DNA of 64,000 nt from Termitomyces sp. T153. Taxonomy: Eukaryota; Basidiomycota; Agaricomycetes; Agaricales; Lyophyllaceae. Below the pieces are notes generated by a model that ran no database searches, had not been told where the DNA came from, and saw only the letters and a program-made list of their open reading frames with translations. The position numbers were made by a program, and so were the translations under genes. Shown one piece after another: positions 47,461 through 59,693 of the stretch. The stretch is taken from NCBI GenBank assembly GCA_018296165.2, contig JACKQL020000064.1, positions 62,001-126,000 on the forward strand, read 5' to 3'. The number at the start of each line of letters is the position of its first letter. The first letter of the stretch is position 1.

Positions 47461-48237
47461 ATGTCAGCGGCGGACGCTAACGAGTTAGTGTTGGAAACGC
47501 AAAGTTTTAAACCCCAGGAAACAGAAGGACACGTTGCCGTGACCCAAGATAGATCTGAAGACGTATCACAGCCAGAGAAGAAGGCACCCGTTCGGAAAGA
47601 ACATGTTGCATTAGTCCGAGAGGCTGGCAAATCACTGTTGCCTTTTGCTAGAGTGCAGAAAATCATTAAAGCAGATAAGGTTGCATCACAAGTCGCGCGC
47701 ATTCTTTTGGTGGCTCATATTCAGGCAGGAGATTCCCATTGTTGCAAAAGACGCGACATTCCTGATTTCCCTTGCAACGGAAGAGTTCATCAAACGCCTC
47801 ACAGAGGGAGGAAAGATGGTCGCAGAGCGAGAGAAACGAGCTACTGTCCAACATAAAGATATTGGTATGTCTTCATTTCTTGATCGCAGGGAGTGATTGA
47901 TGACACGGCTTTCTCCAGCGACAGTTGTGCGCAGAGCAGACGAGTTTCTTTTCCTTGAAGGTGAGTGAGTCCCTGCTTTTCATGTGTCATTTGTCACTCA
48001 ATGGCGTAAATTGGAACAGAAATTATACCATGGGTTTCAGTCGATCCTCTTGCAAAGCGCAAGCAACGAGGCATGGGAGCTATTACCGACAGAGAACAAC
48101 AAACGATACACCAGTTTGTGATCAACCCAAATCGTGCCGATGATAAAGCAGTTTCTGAGCAGGCGGATGTTACAATGAATGAGGATGGTACAATGGGTAT
48201 CCAAGGTGGAGATTCAGACCAGGATGATTTTGAATGA
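47461..48237 (+). CDS. Histone-fold protein, Dpb3/POLE4/CHRAC-like
   Basis: Four exons, 47461-47679, 47729-47864, 47919-47960 and 48020-48237, encode 204 aa. After an acidic N-terminal tail, a histone fold of the CBF/NF-Y type covers about residues 58-135. It has LLPFARVQKIIKADKEIPIV, then KDATFLISLATEEFIKRL, RATVQHKDIATVVRRADEFL and FLEEIIP. This set is characteristic of the Dpb3/POLE4 subunit of DNA polymerase epsilon and of CHRAC-type chromatin remodelling partners, which pair with an NF-YB-like Dpb4. The C-terminus is acidic (GGDSDQDDFE). Which complex it serves cannot be told from this sequence. The gene is on the same strand as its HIT and DDB1 neighbours, 179 bp after the HIT stop. Confidence 0.88.
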
Positions 48238-48337
48238 ATCAAATTTTCTCGAAAACATCCGCTTCGGGAGACAAGATGATCAACCTGAGATAAATGCGCA
48301 GGTCATGGGTACGACTATCACTGCTGGCACTCAATTG

Positions 48338-48502
48338 TGTTTCCTTGGGAAAAAATCAAAAGGAAACCTGTTATGCCATTTCCTATGTGGCAATTTCTGA
48401 TGGAAAAAGTCTTTGAACAAAGGAATTTGCCTTTTTCCATAGTAAAAAGCTAGCCAAGAAACAGATGACAGGTTTCTTTTGACTCTTTTTCCATTGGAAA
48501 CA
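48338..48502. mobile_element. 165-bp MITE-like inverted-repeat element
   Basis: The ends TGTTTCCTTGGGAAAAAATC and TGTTTCCAATGGAAAAAGAG (read inward from the two sides) are imperfect inverted repeats. They continue into TCAAAAGGAAACCTGT and TCAAAAGAAACCTGT, about 35 bp. A second inner pair (TGGAAAAAGTC against GCCTTTTTCCA) lies at about 48402-48445. No open frame. The structure is that of a small non-autonomous DNA element; no target duplication is evident. Confidence 0.6.
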
Positions 48503-48713
48503 TTTTCTGGCCTCAGCAGTGTATGGACGCGACGCGTTTGAGTAGTCACATGATTGTTAGCGACCTCCGGGCCGTAAATTCCCATGGCCTAAAGTATAAT
48601 TGTGGACAGTAGTAAAGACACTACTTATACCTCCACTGGTCATCGTCCACCACGACCATCAGCAATCTGTCCCAGACTTTTCTATCACCGCAGTGTGGCA
48701 ATTTAGTGCTGAG

Positions 48714-51700
48714 ATGAAAATTGTGACCACATTTCACCAGCCCTCATCTGTCCAGGCATCAGTAAAATGTCAACTTTCATCCAGGGACTTTGAGCATCTG
48801 GTCGTGGCCAAATCCAATAGACTCGACGTATATTCCCTGCAATCCCATGGCCTCGAGCATCAATGTGGCTTGGAGCTTAGGGGCATCGTAGCTTCTTTGA
48901 AAAGTGTCCCAATTCCTGTGTGCCTTGATTGTTGCAAACTGGTCGGGTTGTTACTGAAAACCTATCTAGGGCTCCACGCGGTCGAACCTTTTGCTTCTAT
49001 TAAGCCACCCTGACCCAGAGCTCATTTTTCTTGTTTACTCAGAAAACTCATCCGGAAGCCAACTAACGGCAACAAAACAACTTTCACTCTATGAGCGCAC
49101 CCCGCGATCTGCTGAGTACTTCACCGATATCGTAGTTCACCCATCGGGGAAAGTGGCTGTAGTCAGCTGTTATGTTGGTAAACTGAGAGTTATCAAATTC
49201 AAAGCGGGTAATCACGAAGAGGATTTCGATGTCGTGTGCGTCCTCGACGCTTATCAAACAAACCCCTCACGGTCCTCATGTATACTCGATATAGATTGCG
49301 CGAGCTCAACCTCCTTGGCCTTGAATTTTTGCCTCTCCAAGAAGACGAATATGTGCTGGCAATCTTATATGTCGACTACCAGGAACGTGTGCAGCTCCTT
49401 GCACGAGACATTTTACTTGAGGATCTGGAATTGTCGAGCAGCCCATCCACAGTCTTAACTCCCACAACAATCTCAAACAAAGTCGTCCCCTATCCCGATG
49501 AGCTTAATCTAAAGTTGTTCCCGGTCCAGCCGCAACCGGTCGACGATGGTGATCTTGACAACGACGGTTTCTTGGGAGGAATGCTTGTCATCGGTGGGCG
49601 GAAGATACTGATGTATGAGTTGGCGAGCTCACAAGGGCAAGCGAAGCAAATGTCGAAACGTAGAAGGTTGGAGAAGAAAAAGAAGAGCACTGACGCGGCT
49701 GAGTCTGAGGAGGCGCTAAGCAAGCAGGAAGAAAGAGAGGGTAGAGTGAGGAAGGTTCAGGGGAGTGTAGTCTGGCCATGGAGTGAAGTCACTGCGTGCG
49801 TTTTGGTCAAAATCTCACTCATGAACACCGTTAATTGTCTGACAGAGTTTGTGCTATTGACCTCGTCCCGCGTTTCATCATTGGTGACTCCTATGGTCGA
49901 CTTTCATTGTTGTCTTTAGAGAATGTCAAGGAGAGGGGTTTGATTCTTGTTCCTCTCGGAGAGGTATGGTCCTTGACCTCTCCATACCGTCCGCTCATGT
50001 TTTCCTTGAACAGGCATCACCGGCAAATTCTTTGACATACCTCACATCTCAGACAATTTATCTAGGTTCTCATCTCGGTGACTCGCAATTATTGCAAGTC
50101 TCGCCTACGCCTGTCTCTTCTCTCTCCAGTCCTACCCTTCCAATACCATCTGACGTCAGAACGGTCACAACAGCCGGGCCAAGTCGCCCCTCCAGCAAGA
50201 AAGGCAAGAGCCGAGCGGTCGATGCCGAGGATGACTTGAATCCCACAAAAGGCGCCGTGATCAACTCAAAGGGATCTTTCATCACTGTGCTTGACACCTT
50301 CAGAAACATTGCCCCTATCGTCGATGCCATTCTGGTAGATACCGATGGCAGTGGAGAAGTAATACTTTCTACTCCAAATCAAAATCACATTCCTCACTTT
50401 CTCTTTCATAGCGGCAAGTGGTCACCTGTTCAGGAGGGGGGAACAGAGGTAGTTTGAACATAGTAAGGAACGGGGCCGACTTCCAAGAACTAGCCTCCGT
50501 GCCAGGTTTGACCAATGTTGTGAGGGTATGGGGTATCCGTGACGAGTTTGAAGACATGTAAGGTGTCTGTGTATTCCTGGCTATGTTCTGCATCCTCATC
50601 AATGTTTTAGCCACGATGGCCACATCCTAGTTTCAACCCTAGAGAATACCCATCTTCTCCGAATCAACGACGCAGGGGGCGACACAACTCTGACCTATGT
50701 CAAAGACACGGGTTTTACTGAGAATTCTGGCCTGGTAACAGATATTCCTACTCTTGCGTTTGGTAACGTTGCTCGTCGCGTCGTCGGCAGTTCCGGAAAG
50801 CCTGCGTATCAAAACTCGCAATTTGTGGTGCAAGTAACGAAGAAAGGAGCAACCATCTATACATATGATACCATTTCAAGGGTATATGAGAGGGTTGGTT
50901 CCGATTTTGAAGGTTCAGAGGTAGTGGCAGCCGATCTCAATGCTAGTCAAGTCTTTCTAGCATTCAAAGGAGGAAGACTAGTGGCTTTAACAATTGAAGA
51001 TAGATCGTTCAGGATATCAATGTACGCTTTAATTGTCCTTTTTTTAAAACTATTCTGACTGACACCTCACAGAGACAGCACATTGGGACAAAAACCTAAC
51101 TCTTTGGAGATCAGTGCAATATCCTGTGCTCCCCTTGATCCAGCCAAGCCACACACCAATAATGTAGTGGTTTCATACTGGGAATCTAAAACAGTGGAAA
51201 TTTTTAATATCGAGCCTCGAGGATTTATTTCCAACGTGAAGACTCCGCCGCTTCCCGCTTTCGCTCGTTCTGTGCTGCTCCACGATTTTGAGCCGGACAA
51301 CGACAATCATCGTTATTATCTACTCGCTGGATTGTCGGACGGCACTGTTGCTTATTTCGCCTGGAAGGATAAACAACTCAGTGACAGAAAAGTTGTTCCT
51401 CTTGGGCACGTTCCAGCCTCTCTCTCCGTGTGTCAGATTGACGGAAAGCGGTCTGTTTTTGCAGCGGGTACCAGGGCTACAGTCTTCTCATGGGAGAAAA
51501 AGCGGCTTCACAATTCGCCAATCATGCTGAGGGTGAACACCTCCTTTTCTGCTATTATCTTGAATATCCCGACTTAGCTACTTTCTATTAGGACGTTGTC
51601 ACTGCCGCTCCTCTGAATACGGCGACATTTCAATCGTCCTTGATTATTGTCACACCTACTGCGCTCTTCATAGGTCGAGTTCGAGACCTTGATAAACTGC

Positions 51701-53204
51701 ACTTCCGACATGTGAGTTCTTCCCCAATTGTTATACTTTTGACTCTGAAAACGTATGTCGAAGATTCCGTTAGGATTAGATAATCCATTTAGACTTACCT
51801 ACGAGCCTAGTCTCAAGGTCTTCGGAGTGGGCATCATTAGCAACAAACCCAATAGGGTAGGTGATATCCAAGAGACTCAAAGTTCATTCAGGCTCTTCGA
51901 TGACACGACATTCCACTGTAAGTAAACATCACCCGGCCATTGCGTCGATTGATAGCGATTCTAGTTCTTGCCAGCTACAACTGCGAGATAGACGAACAGC
52001 TCACGGCGGTTGCTTCTTATTCTCCCGAAATCGATGGGAAATCGACTCCTGTGTTTTGTGTCGGTGTTCACACGGATAAAGCTGAATTAGAGCCTACTGA
52101 AGGAAGAATTCTTGTTCTCTCTGCCGTCCCAGATGGGGGACAATTGAAGACTTCGAGTTTGCATCTATCCCTCCTTGCTGAGTCAGACGTCAAGGGATGT
52201 GTCTATGCTATATCCTTTATCAAAGATATAGTTGTAGCCTCAGTCAATTCTTCAGTAGGCACTGACTCACTGTCGCAGCGCTCTTGCTAAGTCTTTACAC
52301 AGGTGATGTTATTCCAACTCCAGAGTTCGGACGATGTGTTACGTTTGGTATGCCTAACCGACTGGAATCACAACTATCTGGTTACCAGCCTAGCAACGTA
52401 TCGCGATCGTATCATTATAGGAGACCAGCTCAACTCTGTTTCCTTACTCGAAGTCACCGATGGGAAAATACAAAATCTCGCAAGAGACTATGGTCCAAGA
52501 TGGCCTGTAGCTGTGGAGGCATCAGACGGAGAGAGTATTATTGGTGCCAACGTGAGTGTCGCTTCTCCCTGAATTACTCCATATATTGAATTGTCATAGT
52601 TTGATTCGAATCTCATAACATTCAAGTTGACGAGGACGCTTGGTCGGCCGTCCTTAGAATGTGATGGTCATTATTATCTGGGTGATTTTGTAACTAAATT
52701 CATACGTGGTGCGCATGTCAACATATTTCTTCTCACTTTTCCTGATCCCATCGACAGGATCGTTGACTTCGGATTCCTCGATGAATACGAATTTGGAAGC
52801 TACTCATGTTTTTTTTTCCTCCTCAGGTCGCATCGGTGTCATCGTTGAGGTTACCGATCCTTCATTATCACTACATCTCACAGCACTTCAGAGAAACCTC
52901 GCTAGTGCTCTTCCAGGCCTGGGAGGAGAATCACATACCAGGTAGGATCATAGCAGTCTTGTGTTATATGTGCCTTTTCATATCCGCTAGGTTTCGTGCA
53001 CCCAAGAACAAAAAGGGCCGCAGTGATGCAGACTCGACAGCCTTTGGTTTCATTGATGGTGATTTTGTGGAACAGTTCCTATCGCACTTGAGTACTCCAG
53101 ACGTTGTCGAAAAGATCATGGCAGGACACAGCAATCCTGAAAGACTAACAATCTCAGCCGAAGAGATCCAAGCTATTCTGGAGAATCTTCAAAGTCTTCA
53201 TTGA
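48714..53204 (+). CDS. DDB1: DNA damage-binding protein 1 (DDB1; CPSF-A/MMS1 family)
   Basis: Fifteen proposed exons: 48714-48917, 48970-49235, 49295-49795, 49846-49963, 50014-50358, 50412-50557, 50611-51021, 51073-51532, 51592-51711, 51764-51917, 51965-52254, 52303-52551, 52600-52708, 52758-52941 and 52991-53204. All phases agree; 1256 aa. DDB1 is the adaptor of CUL4 ubiquitin ligases, made of three beta-propellers. Recognisable stretches are CAIDLVPRFIIGDSYGRLSLL; IYLGSHLGDSQLLQV; SFITVLDTFRNIAPIVDAIL; QVVTCSGGGNRGSLNIVRNG; YRDRIIIGDQLNSVSLLEV; and FGFIDGDFVEQFLSHL near the end. A Lys/Arg-rich insertion (SKRRRLEKKKKS) in propeller A makes it longer than human DDB1 (1140 aa). Unspliced readings hide several junctions, for example at 50359. 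Confidence 0.95.
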
Positions 53205-53336
53205 AGTACGATAACATATAAGAACAAAATGATATTGACAATAACAATGTATGTACTAATTTACGGCTGATTACGAAGCAAACACGAGTGAAGAGAAATT
53301 AATCCACAAAATAAAAGTCACAGCAGCCGCAGAGGT

Positions 53337-56300
53337 TCACCATGCAGATGTTATATACCATCTCAGATATTGCCACAGAGTCGAAGAGAACATCTGAGTG
53401 TCCGAGTTTGTCGTAGGGTGACCTACATCGAAATCGACATCCACTGGAGGTGCAAGATAGAAACCAGACACAAGGACAAGGTAGCTAAAAAAGGAGCAGT
53501 CACTACATAAAAGCAAGAAAGACGTGAAAAAACCCACCTAAGAATAAGTATACTACCTCTGTGATAATTGCTCTTTGCTTCGATATATGTATAAGTCATC
53601 AAAAACATTGACAAAATAAGCGAGACCACATCCCAGCGGGGGAAGGTAAGTCTTTTCATGGAATCAGTGATTATCCATCCGTAGGGCAAATCTTGGACAC
53701 CTACGTGAAAGACTTTGCAACTTCTCCCGTGGATCCCTGATTGTACCATGCAGAGAAAGCGACCATTGCAGGAATCTGAAGTAGACAGACTTGCAATGCA
53801 TACGCGGATCCAATCTCCATACTAATAGCAAAGATTTAGCGCAGTGTGCTGACATCGAAAGGCGGACTCAACCTGAGGGCGATATTGTTGTTGAGTGCAA
53901 ATGAAATTGCGTTCATAAATTCAGTGGTATTAGGGACCAAAGCAAACAACGTAACACCAAGGAATTTTTCATCAATCCCAGAATCCTGAAGGATGACATC
54001 CACCACATCAACAAGCAATTCTATTGAACAGTAGTGATATTAGTATGTGAAATTAAAACCGGACACAACAAACGTACCTGCGATGATAGCATACAAAGCC
54101 GTACATGCGAGCAGCACGCTAGCACTGGTAGTACGGCTCCAAGAAGGCGCATCATGTCCATGTCCCCCAGCAGCTTCCTCATGACCCCTCGACTTTGAGT
54201 TGGATTGCGCTTGTTGGTGTCTCAGTGCGCTGACTGTTGCCACTGCAACAGCTCGTGTAAAGTCGTCGGTGGTCATGGTCTGTGGAACTTGCCCTGTGTC
54301 TTTGACAGTACGATCTACTGTTTCAAGGACAGGAGCAAATTGAGATATGGGAGGCTGAGCGATGGGGACACGACGAGGATATGAGGATGGAGAAAGAGGG
54401 GCCCCGATTGATTGGGAACTTTCTTGACGAGTCAGGGCTTCTTCTATTGGGGTCGAATGTGGCCGGGCATCACTACGAGGGATAGGAATGGCCGTAGAAC
54501 CTTGTTTGAGGTGAAACGAGGGACCACGCTGTGAGGTGCTGGAGGGATGAGCTGAAGGAATAATACGGTGATATATTGATGTGCGGTCTCGCGAAATATC
54601 AATTGGATGTAGAAGAGGTCCGGGATTCTGCCAAATTTGAGAAGCGTGGGTACGAAGGGAGAACCAGAGGCCAATGAGGTAAGACTAGGACGCAGTCAGT
54701 AGGATCCATTACGAGCACATTGTACTTACGAAGAGTAGCACAGATGCACAAAAGTACATGAGTGTCTTGACAGTGGATTGATAGAATGGATCAGTAGCAG
54801 GATCCGGATGCTGGTAATAGCAGCGATCGCAAACCCACGGCGCATCTCCTGGGCCCCCGGGTTTAGTCGGACATCCTTTGCATACGAGTTGGAACTGTAG
54901 TAACCCTGAGTTAAAGACAAGCATTGAAATTCAAGCGAGACACGCACGTCTCCATAGGTCTGATAAAATAGAGTAGGGGCTAGGGCGCCGATGATTGCCA
55001 TAATCAACATCATGCTTGTAACACCCGCGCTCTTAGCATTGAATCTTTGTTCTTTACGCCGTAATGCGCCACTGGCCATACTTATCCCAGGCATCAACAA
55101 CACACCAGCGAGCAAACTCCCAATTATGGAACCTTCCACAAGCCTTCCTTTGCCTTGTGTGAGGGCGATGGCATACAAGATGATTTCAATGATGGAACCG
55201 AAGGTTGCGTTGATGACGGCTCCCATTCCTATGGACGACTGTGCAGAGATAGAGGCGACAGCCATCCCAATAAAGTATGAGAGGGGGATGACGCTGAGGA
55301 GGGAAAGGAAAAATATCAAACTACGCGAGGCAATCCTTGCCAAAAAAATGGGTACATGTTTTCCTTCATGCTCCAGTCGTTCTACAATTGGGAGAAGTAT
55401 CATGCCATCAAATATCACGAAGAAAACAACGGGAAGAAGGTTGATAAAGAGGATGTTGATACCCCCGACGGTGTATTTGTAGTATTGAAGTCCGATAGCA
55501 CGATATGTGCACAGAAGGACCGTAGACGGAGAACCAGATGGTGCCATCTGGCCTACGGACAGTCTTGTATGCTTGACAGAAAACTGTGGAGCTTGAGTGC
55601 CCGCGACGTCGGTTGCTCCAGCCTCTGCGTCCTGGGAAGATTCCTGCTGGTTGGAGGACATGACAATGGCTGGTGGTGCAGCGCAAAACCGAATGGAGGC
55701 AGGATGTGTGAAGAGATGCTTAAGTAGAGCCCAATTGAGTCTAGCCATAGGGATGGTAACGACGAGGCCCCAGCAAATGAGACACACGGAAAGCATGAGG
55801 GGAGCAATGATGGTAATGATTGCAAACCAGAAGCACACTTTTCCCAACAGATCACTGCCAGTTGTTTTGGAGACGCCAATCGAGCTGGTTATCGATAATG
55901 ATCGTACCAGCGTGCGCGTGCCGTAAGCTTTAGACGAAAATGGACCATGCGGACGAAGGAGGTGCGTATTTTCTCCGGGAGTATCAGTACTCCACGAGAT
56001 AGTTGAGGTGTAGTGCGCATTGTATGTCTCGGGAGTGAGAGTGGGTTCCTCAGTGAGAGGCACGCCTCTGATTGTGGACATCGAATCAGGATGATCGGAT
56101 ACTGGTGGACAAGGTGAACCGCGAATTGTGTCCTGCTCGTGAACACTCTCTGAATCTTCATTGGCAACAGCCTCGTCTGTTGACTCTATAGTATCTAGAT
56201 CCCCTTCGACGTATTTACCAAAAGGCCACACGAGATACCACCCGAGTCCGTACACCAGGGAAGCATACCGCTTTCCGCCTCGAGGGACAACGTAGAGGAT

Positions 56301-56990
56301 AGCGGATACCGTTACACAGACAAGGGCTATCCACCACCCGAAGACAAGGACCCAAAAGATATTTCCTGGGAGAAGGTGCCGCTCTGCTTGGGCTGAGGGT
56401 ACTAAATGAAGTGCCTGATCGGCGACACGATCGAGGGAACGCGTTTTCTGGTACAAAGCAGGTTTCCATATGGGAAGACCAAAAGGATGTTGGACGTTAA
56501 TGAGTGATTGACGTTCTTTGAGAGTGATAGGGTCATCCTCGGCACCTGAACCTTCACCATCTTCGACTGTATCTGCCACTGTAGCAATTCCCTTTCCGCG
56601 TCGGGCCAGCGAGGGAGAAATGGAGCCAGTATCATCTTCATCTTCGTCTTCGTCCCCATTATTTTCGTCCTCTTCGCTAAGTACATCTCGGCAATGAGCG
56701 TGACCAGTTGCGTGAGAGCTGCTAGTGCTGGTACTTCGCAAACGGACTGATTGTACGGACGGGCTGCGAACAGAAATCTGCGGTGGGGGGCTGCGCAGGC
56801 TTGGAGTCGACGATGTCGAGCTCGGTGAATAGTACGACGTTCCCTGGTTATGATGCTGAGGCGTATCCGACGCAGACCACTGGGAACCGCGACTAAGAGT
56901 GCGATGAAGAGAACCGATGGGGGTTGGAGTGAAGTAGAAGCTTGGGTCATTGTTGGCGTCGGTGGGCGGGGTGGGTATATGAGGGGGCAT
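53337..56990 (-). CDS. VNX1-like vacuolar monovalent cation/H+ antiporter (CaCA superfamily)
   Basis: Seven exons, 56990-54948, 54894-54730, 54684-54078, 54020-53873, 53821-53705, 53651-53538 and 53484-53337, encode 1113 aa. The N-terminal 170 residues are Ser/Pro-rich with an acidic run (ENNGDEDEDEDD). The first exchanger repeat contains GMGAVINATFGSIIEIILYA, the second GVTLFALVPNTTEFMNAIS; these acidic alpha-repeat helices define the family. A Cys/His cluster (CKGCPTKPGG, CDRCYYQHPD) follows the first repeat, as in yeast Vnx1. A long Ser/Pro loop joins the halves. The last repeat ends EAKSNYHRGSILILSYLVLVSGFY. Vnx1 is the low-affinity Na+/H+ and K+/H+ exchanger of the vacuole. The ATG 56990 is preferred; the frame is open a little further upstream without ATG. 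A GTAGGT donor-like site after DVDFD leaves the last 28 codons less certain. Confidence 0.88.
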
Positions 56991-57204
56991 TGTGGTCAAC
57001 GACGCGCTCGACCAGCGACGCCAGCACCAGGGCCATCGAGATTTCTATTTATATAACCCTCCACGACGATAAGTCTCGGCAAAACCCGGCCGGAACCAAA
57101 CCGTCCCATGCGGGAGAAGTCTTTATGAAAGCTCTTGGCAGACAATACGGAAGATGACACGACCATAACAAATATGTAGATAATCAGACAAAAACCAAAG
57201 ACAG

Positions 57205-59160
57205 TCATTTCCGTGCAAGTTTCTCTCGAAGTTGAGCACCCTTCAGCTTCGCACGTAGATATTCCAAACGCACGGCATATCGTTCGCTAACCTCCGCCCT
57301 TCGTCGCTGGATATCATCCATCTCGTCTTCAATTCTTCCTTCCGTCCGAGGTAGGGGCAATTGGTCCTCCAGCACGGCACTCATAGTGACATGACTTCTG
57401 GCCAAACTCACATTCGAGACGCTGCCGACCCCTAGGTGTCCGTAGCTCGCCGGCAATGCGGGTACGGGTGGAGCTCCTGTCTTCCTCTCCTCAGCACCTA
57501 TACTAGAGAACGAGTTCTTGCGGCGAAGTGATCCTGATCTTGCCGAAATCGGGGATGCAAAATGTCCTCGAGAATGTGCTGACTTCGCTATTGAAGAAAC
57601 GGAGGTCGTTGACCTCAAAGATGTCATGTCGCTATCAGCAGCCCAGACATGTCGCAGTATTGATGGCGTTGACATCGACACTGCGGTTTCTGCCAAAGTG
57701 TTCCGGTGTAGCTTGGCGAGCGTGGTCATCTCCAGTCCATTGAATGCATCCATCAACCTCCTTACTTCTGCCTCAATCGATGATATCTCTTGACGAATCT
57801 CTGTTGCTGTTTGTAAATGTTCGTCATCCAACATATCGGCGTGAAACGCTGAGGTTCTATATGTTTCTCCAGGTAAACGGGAAGGGAATGATGAGGGAGG
57901 TGTAGCCAATCGACGAATACTTGCATTTGAGCGCGAGATACTAATTGGCGGGTGTGATGAGTGATCCGTTTGTGATCCCAATCCCGTACGAGAAGAAATA
58001 GAGGCACTATCGGCCTGGTTACGTGATGTTGTTGTGCGGACTGACGCAACGCTCGATTTCTTGCTTGGACCGCGTTTGAGGTTAGAAGTCATTGAAACGG
58101 CAGAGAATGTGCTTGAAGTGTCACTGAAATCGTTTGAACCGGCGGGTGTACGTCGGCTTGTTGCACGGCGAAGAAAACCGGTCATGCCAGACGTTACCGA
58201 GCTTTTCGACCGCACAGACGAAGATCGATTGATTTGGACCTGAAAATTCGAGAGAGGTCGGGCTGTATAGCCGAAGTATCAGACATGTCAGCCAAACGTG
58301 GATCCGGTGTGGCGTGCTCACGCTTGCCTTCCTGTGAAGAAAGTGTTACACGTGGAAGCGGTCGAGAGACCGGTACCACAGGACTCTCGGTTGGAACATT
58401 GTTGTTGGTTGAAAATCTTTCGAATAGGTTTTGCCGGAGCAGCCGATATTCATCGTCACTAGAGTTAGACAAAAATTCGAATCTGACCTTCCATTAATCG
58501 AGGTGTGACTGACTTTAAGAGCCCTTGGGAATTCGCAGCAGCCAGCTCGTTGAGCCGTTGAGCAAGTGTCATTCTAAAGAAAGTACCATCTTGAGTATTT
58601 CCCTTGTTCACCAGTAAGTGTAACCATTACGCACGTTACATTGTCACTAGGTTGACGTAACGGAGAGGAAGCATCTTCCGAACTCTGACCATGAGGGCTA
58701 TTAGTATATGCGGAAAAGACCTCGGGAGATGAAGATGAGGATGGGGTGTCCATATTGGAAGGTTTATGTGTGGTTCTGGGGGAAGAGCCAGAGGTTGGCA
58801 ACAGTTTATCCGTCTGGACGCGTAGAATGCTGGGTCCTGCCGTCTTAGTGCCATTTAAGTTCGGTGACAATGGACTCGGTTGCCGACTGCGTGCGCGTAC
58901 GGGAGAGGGCGACGTTGGGTTCGACAGTATTTGTGCGGTTGGTACGTCCTTGGTGGTGAAGCTCGGAGCCGGGTAACGTTCTTTTCCCTTGTTCTTACCG
59001 TACTAAAGGCAAAGACTGACCGTGAACTTGTGATACGCTTGTCAAGGTGCTTTTGAAAGAATAGACGCACGAATCTGGACCGAATGACGCTGGCTACGGA
59101 CTTGTCGTTAGATGGGTAGTTCTCCGAGTCATCGGCCTTTTTGGAGGAGAAAAAGCCCAT
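57205..59160 (-). CDS. Disordered protein with coiled-coil C-terminus, unknown function
   Basis: Five proposed exons: 59160-59071, 59002-58635, 58573-58514, 58458-58216 and 58156-57205; 570 aa. The N-terminus is MGFFSSKKADDSENYPSNDK. The body is dominated by Ser, Thr, Pro and Arg with many SP/TP sites, so it is probably disordered and phosphorylated. Two helical segments stand out: TLAQRLNELAAANSQ with DDEYRLLRQNLFERF in the middle, and EIRQEISSIEAEVRRLMDAFNGLEM later. The C-terminal about 50 residues form a basic coiled coil (DDIQRRRAEVSERYAVRLEY). I do not recognise the family. The fourth intron (58215-58157, 59 nt, GTGCGG..CAAG) is my choice; a 38-nt alternative joining nearby is also in phase. 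It could be a cytoskeletal or polarity adaptor by composition, but that is a guess. Confidence 0.7.
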
Positions 59161-59693
59161 ATCAGCATTACGCTAGCGGCCAGGCTCAAGGGGGGAGACT
59201 CAGGAGACTTTGAACAAGAAGAATCGAGGATAGGCACCAATTGCAAGCGATCAGTGCCATGACTGATTCAGACTCTTCATGTCGCCATCAAAATGATCCG
59301 CACAGGCCAAGGAAACCTGAATGAGATCAAAGTGTATGGGGATGGTTGAGTTTTGTATCTACAGTGGTTTGGATCTTCAGAAAGCTCGCACAATGAAATT
59401 TACAACAACAAGAAGGATTTTCTTTCTTTTCTCAGAAAATCCATGACCTGATCTGTCGCACCTATTCATATGAACACCACCCCCACTAGCAATTCGTGAA
59501 ATCACATCAGCGACAACCTAGACGCCAACGTTTTATACCCCACACGCTCCTGAGATTCCAAATGGTACATTGATAACTAAGTAAGTAAACTAAACTCTTC
59601 AGACAAGGTCAAGAAGAACGGTGGCGTCATCAGTAACCTCGCTCACCGCAAGAGGACCCTTACATCCTCATTTCTCGAGTCAAACCTATGAGT
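59161..59693. other. Intergenic region
   Basis: About 0.5 kb upstream of the disordered-protein gene and downstream of GH43 gene A. No frame worth calling. It should hold the promoter of the former and the 3' untranslated region of the latter. Confidence 0.5.
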
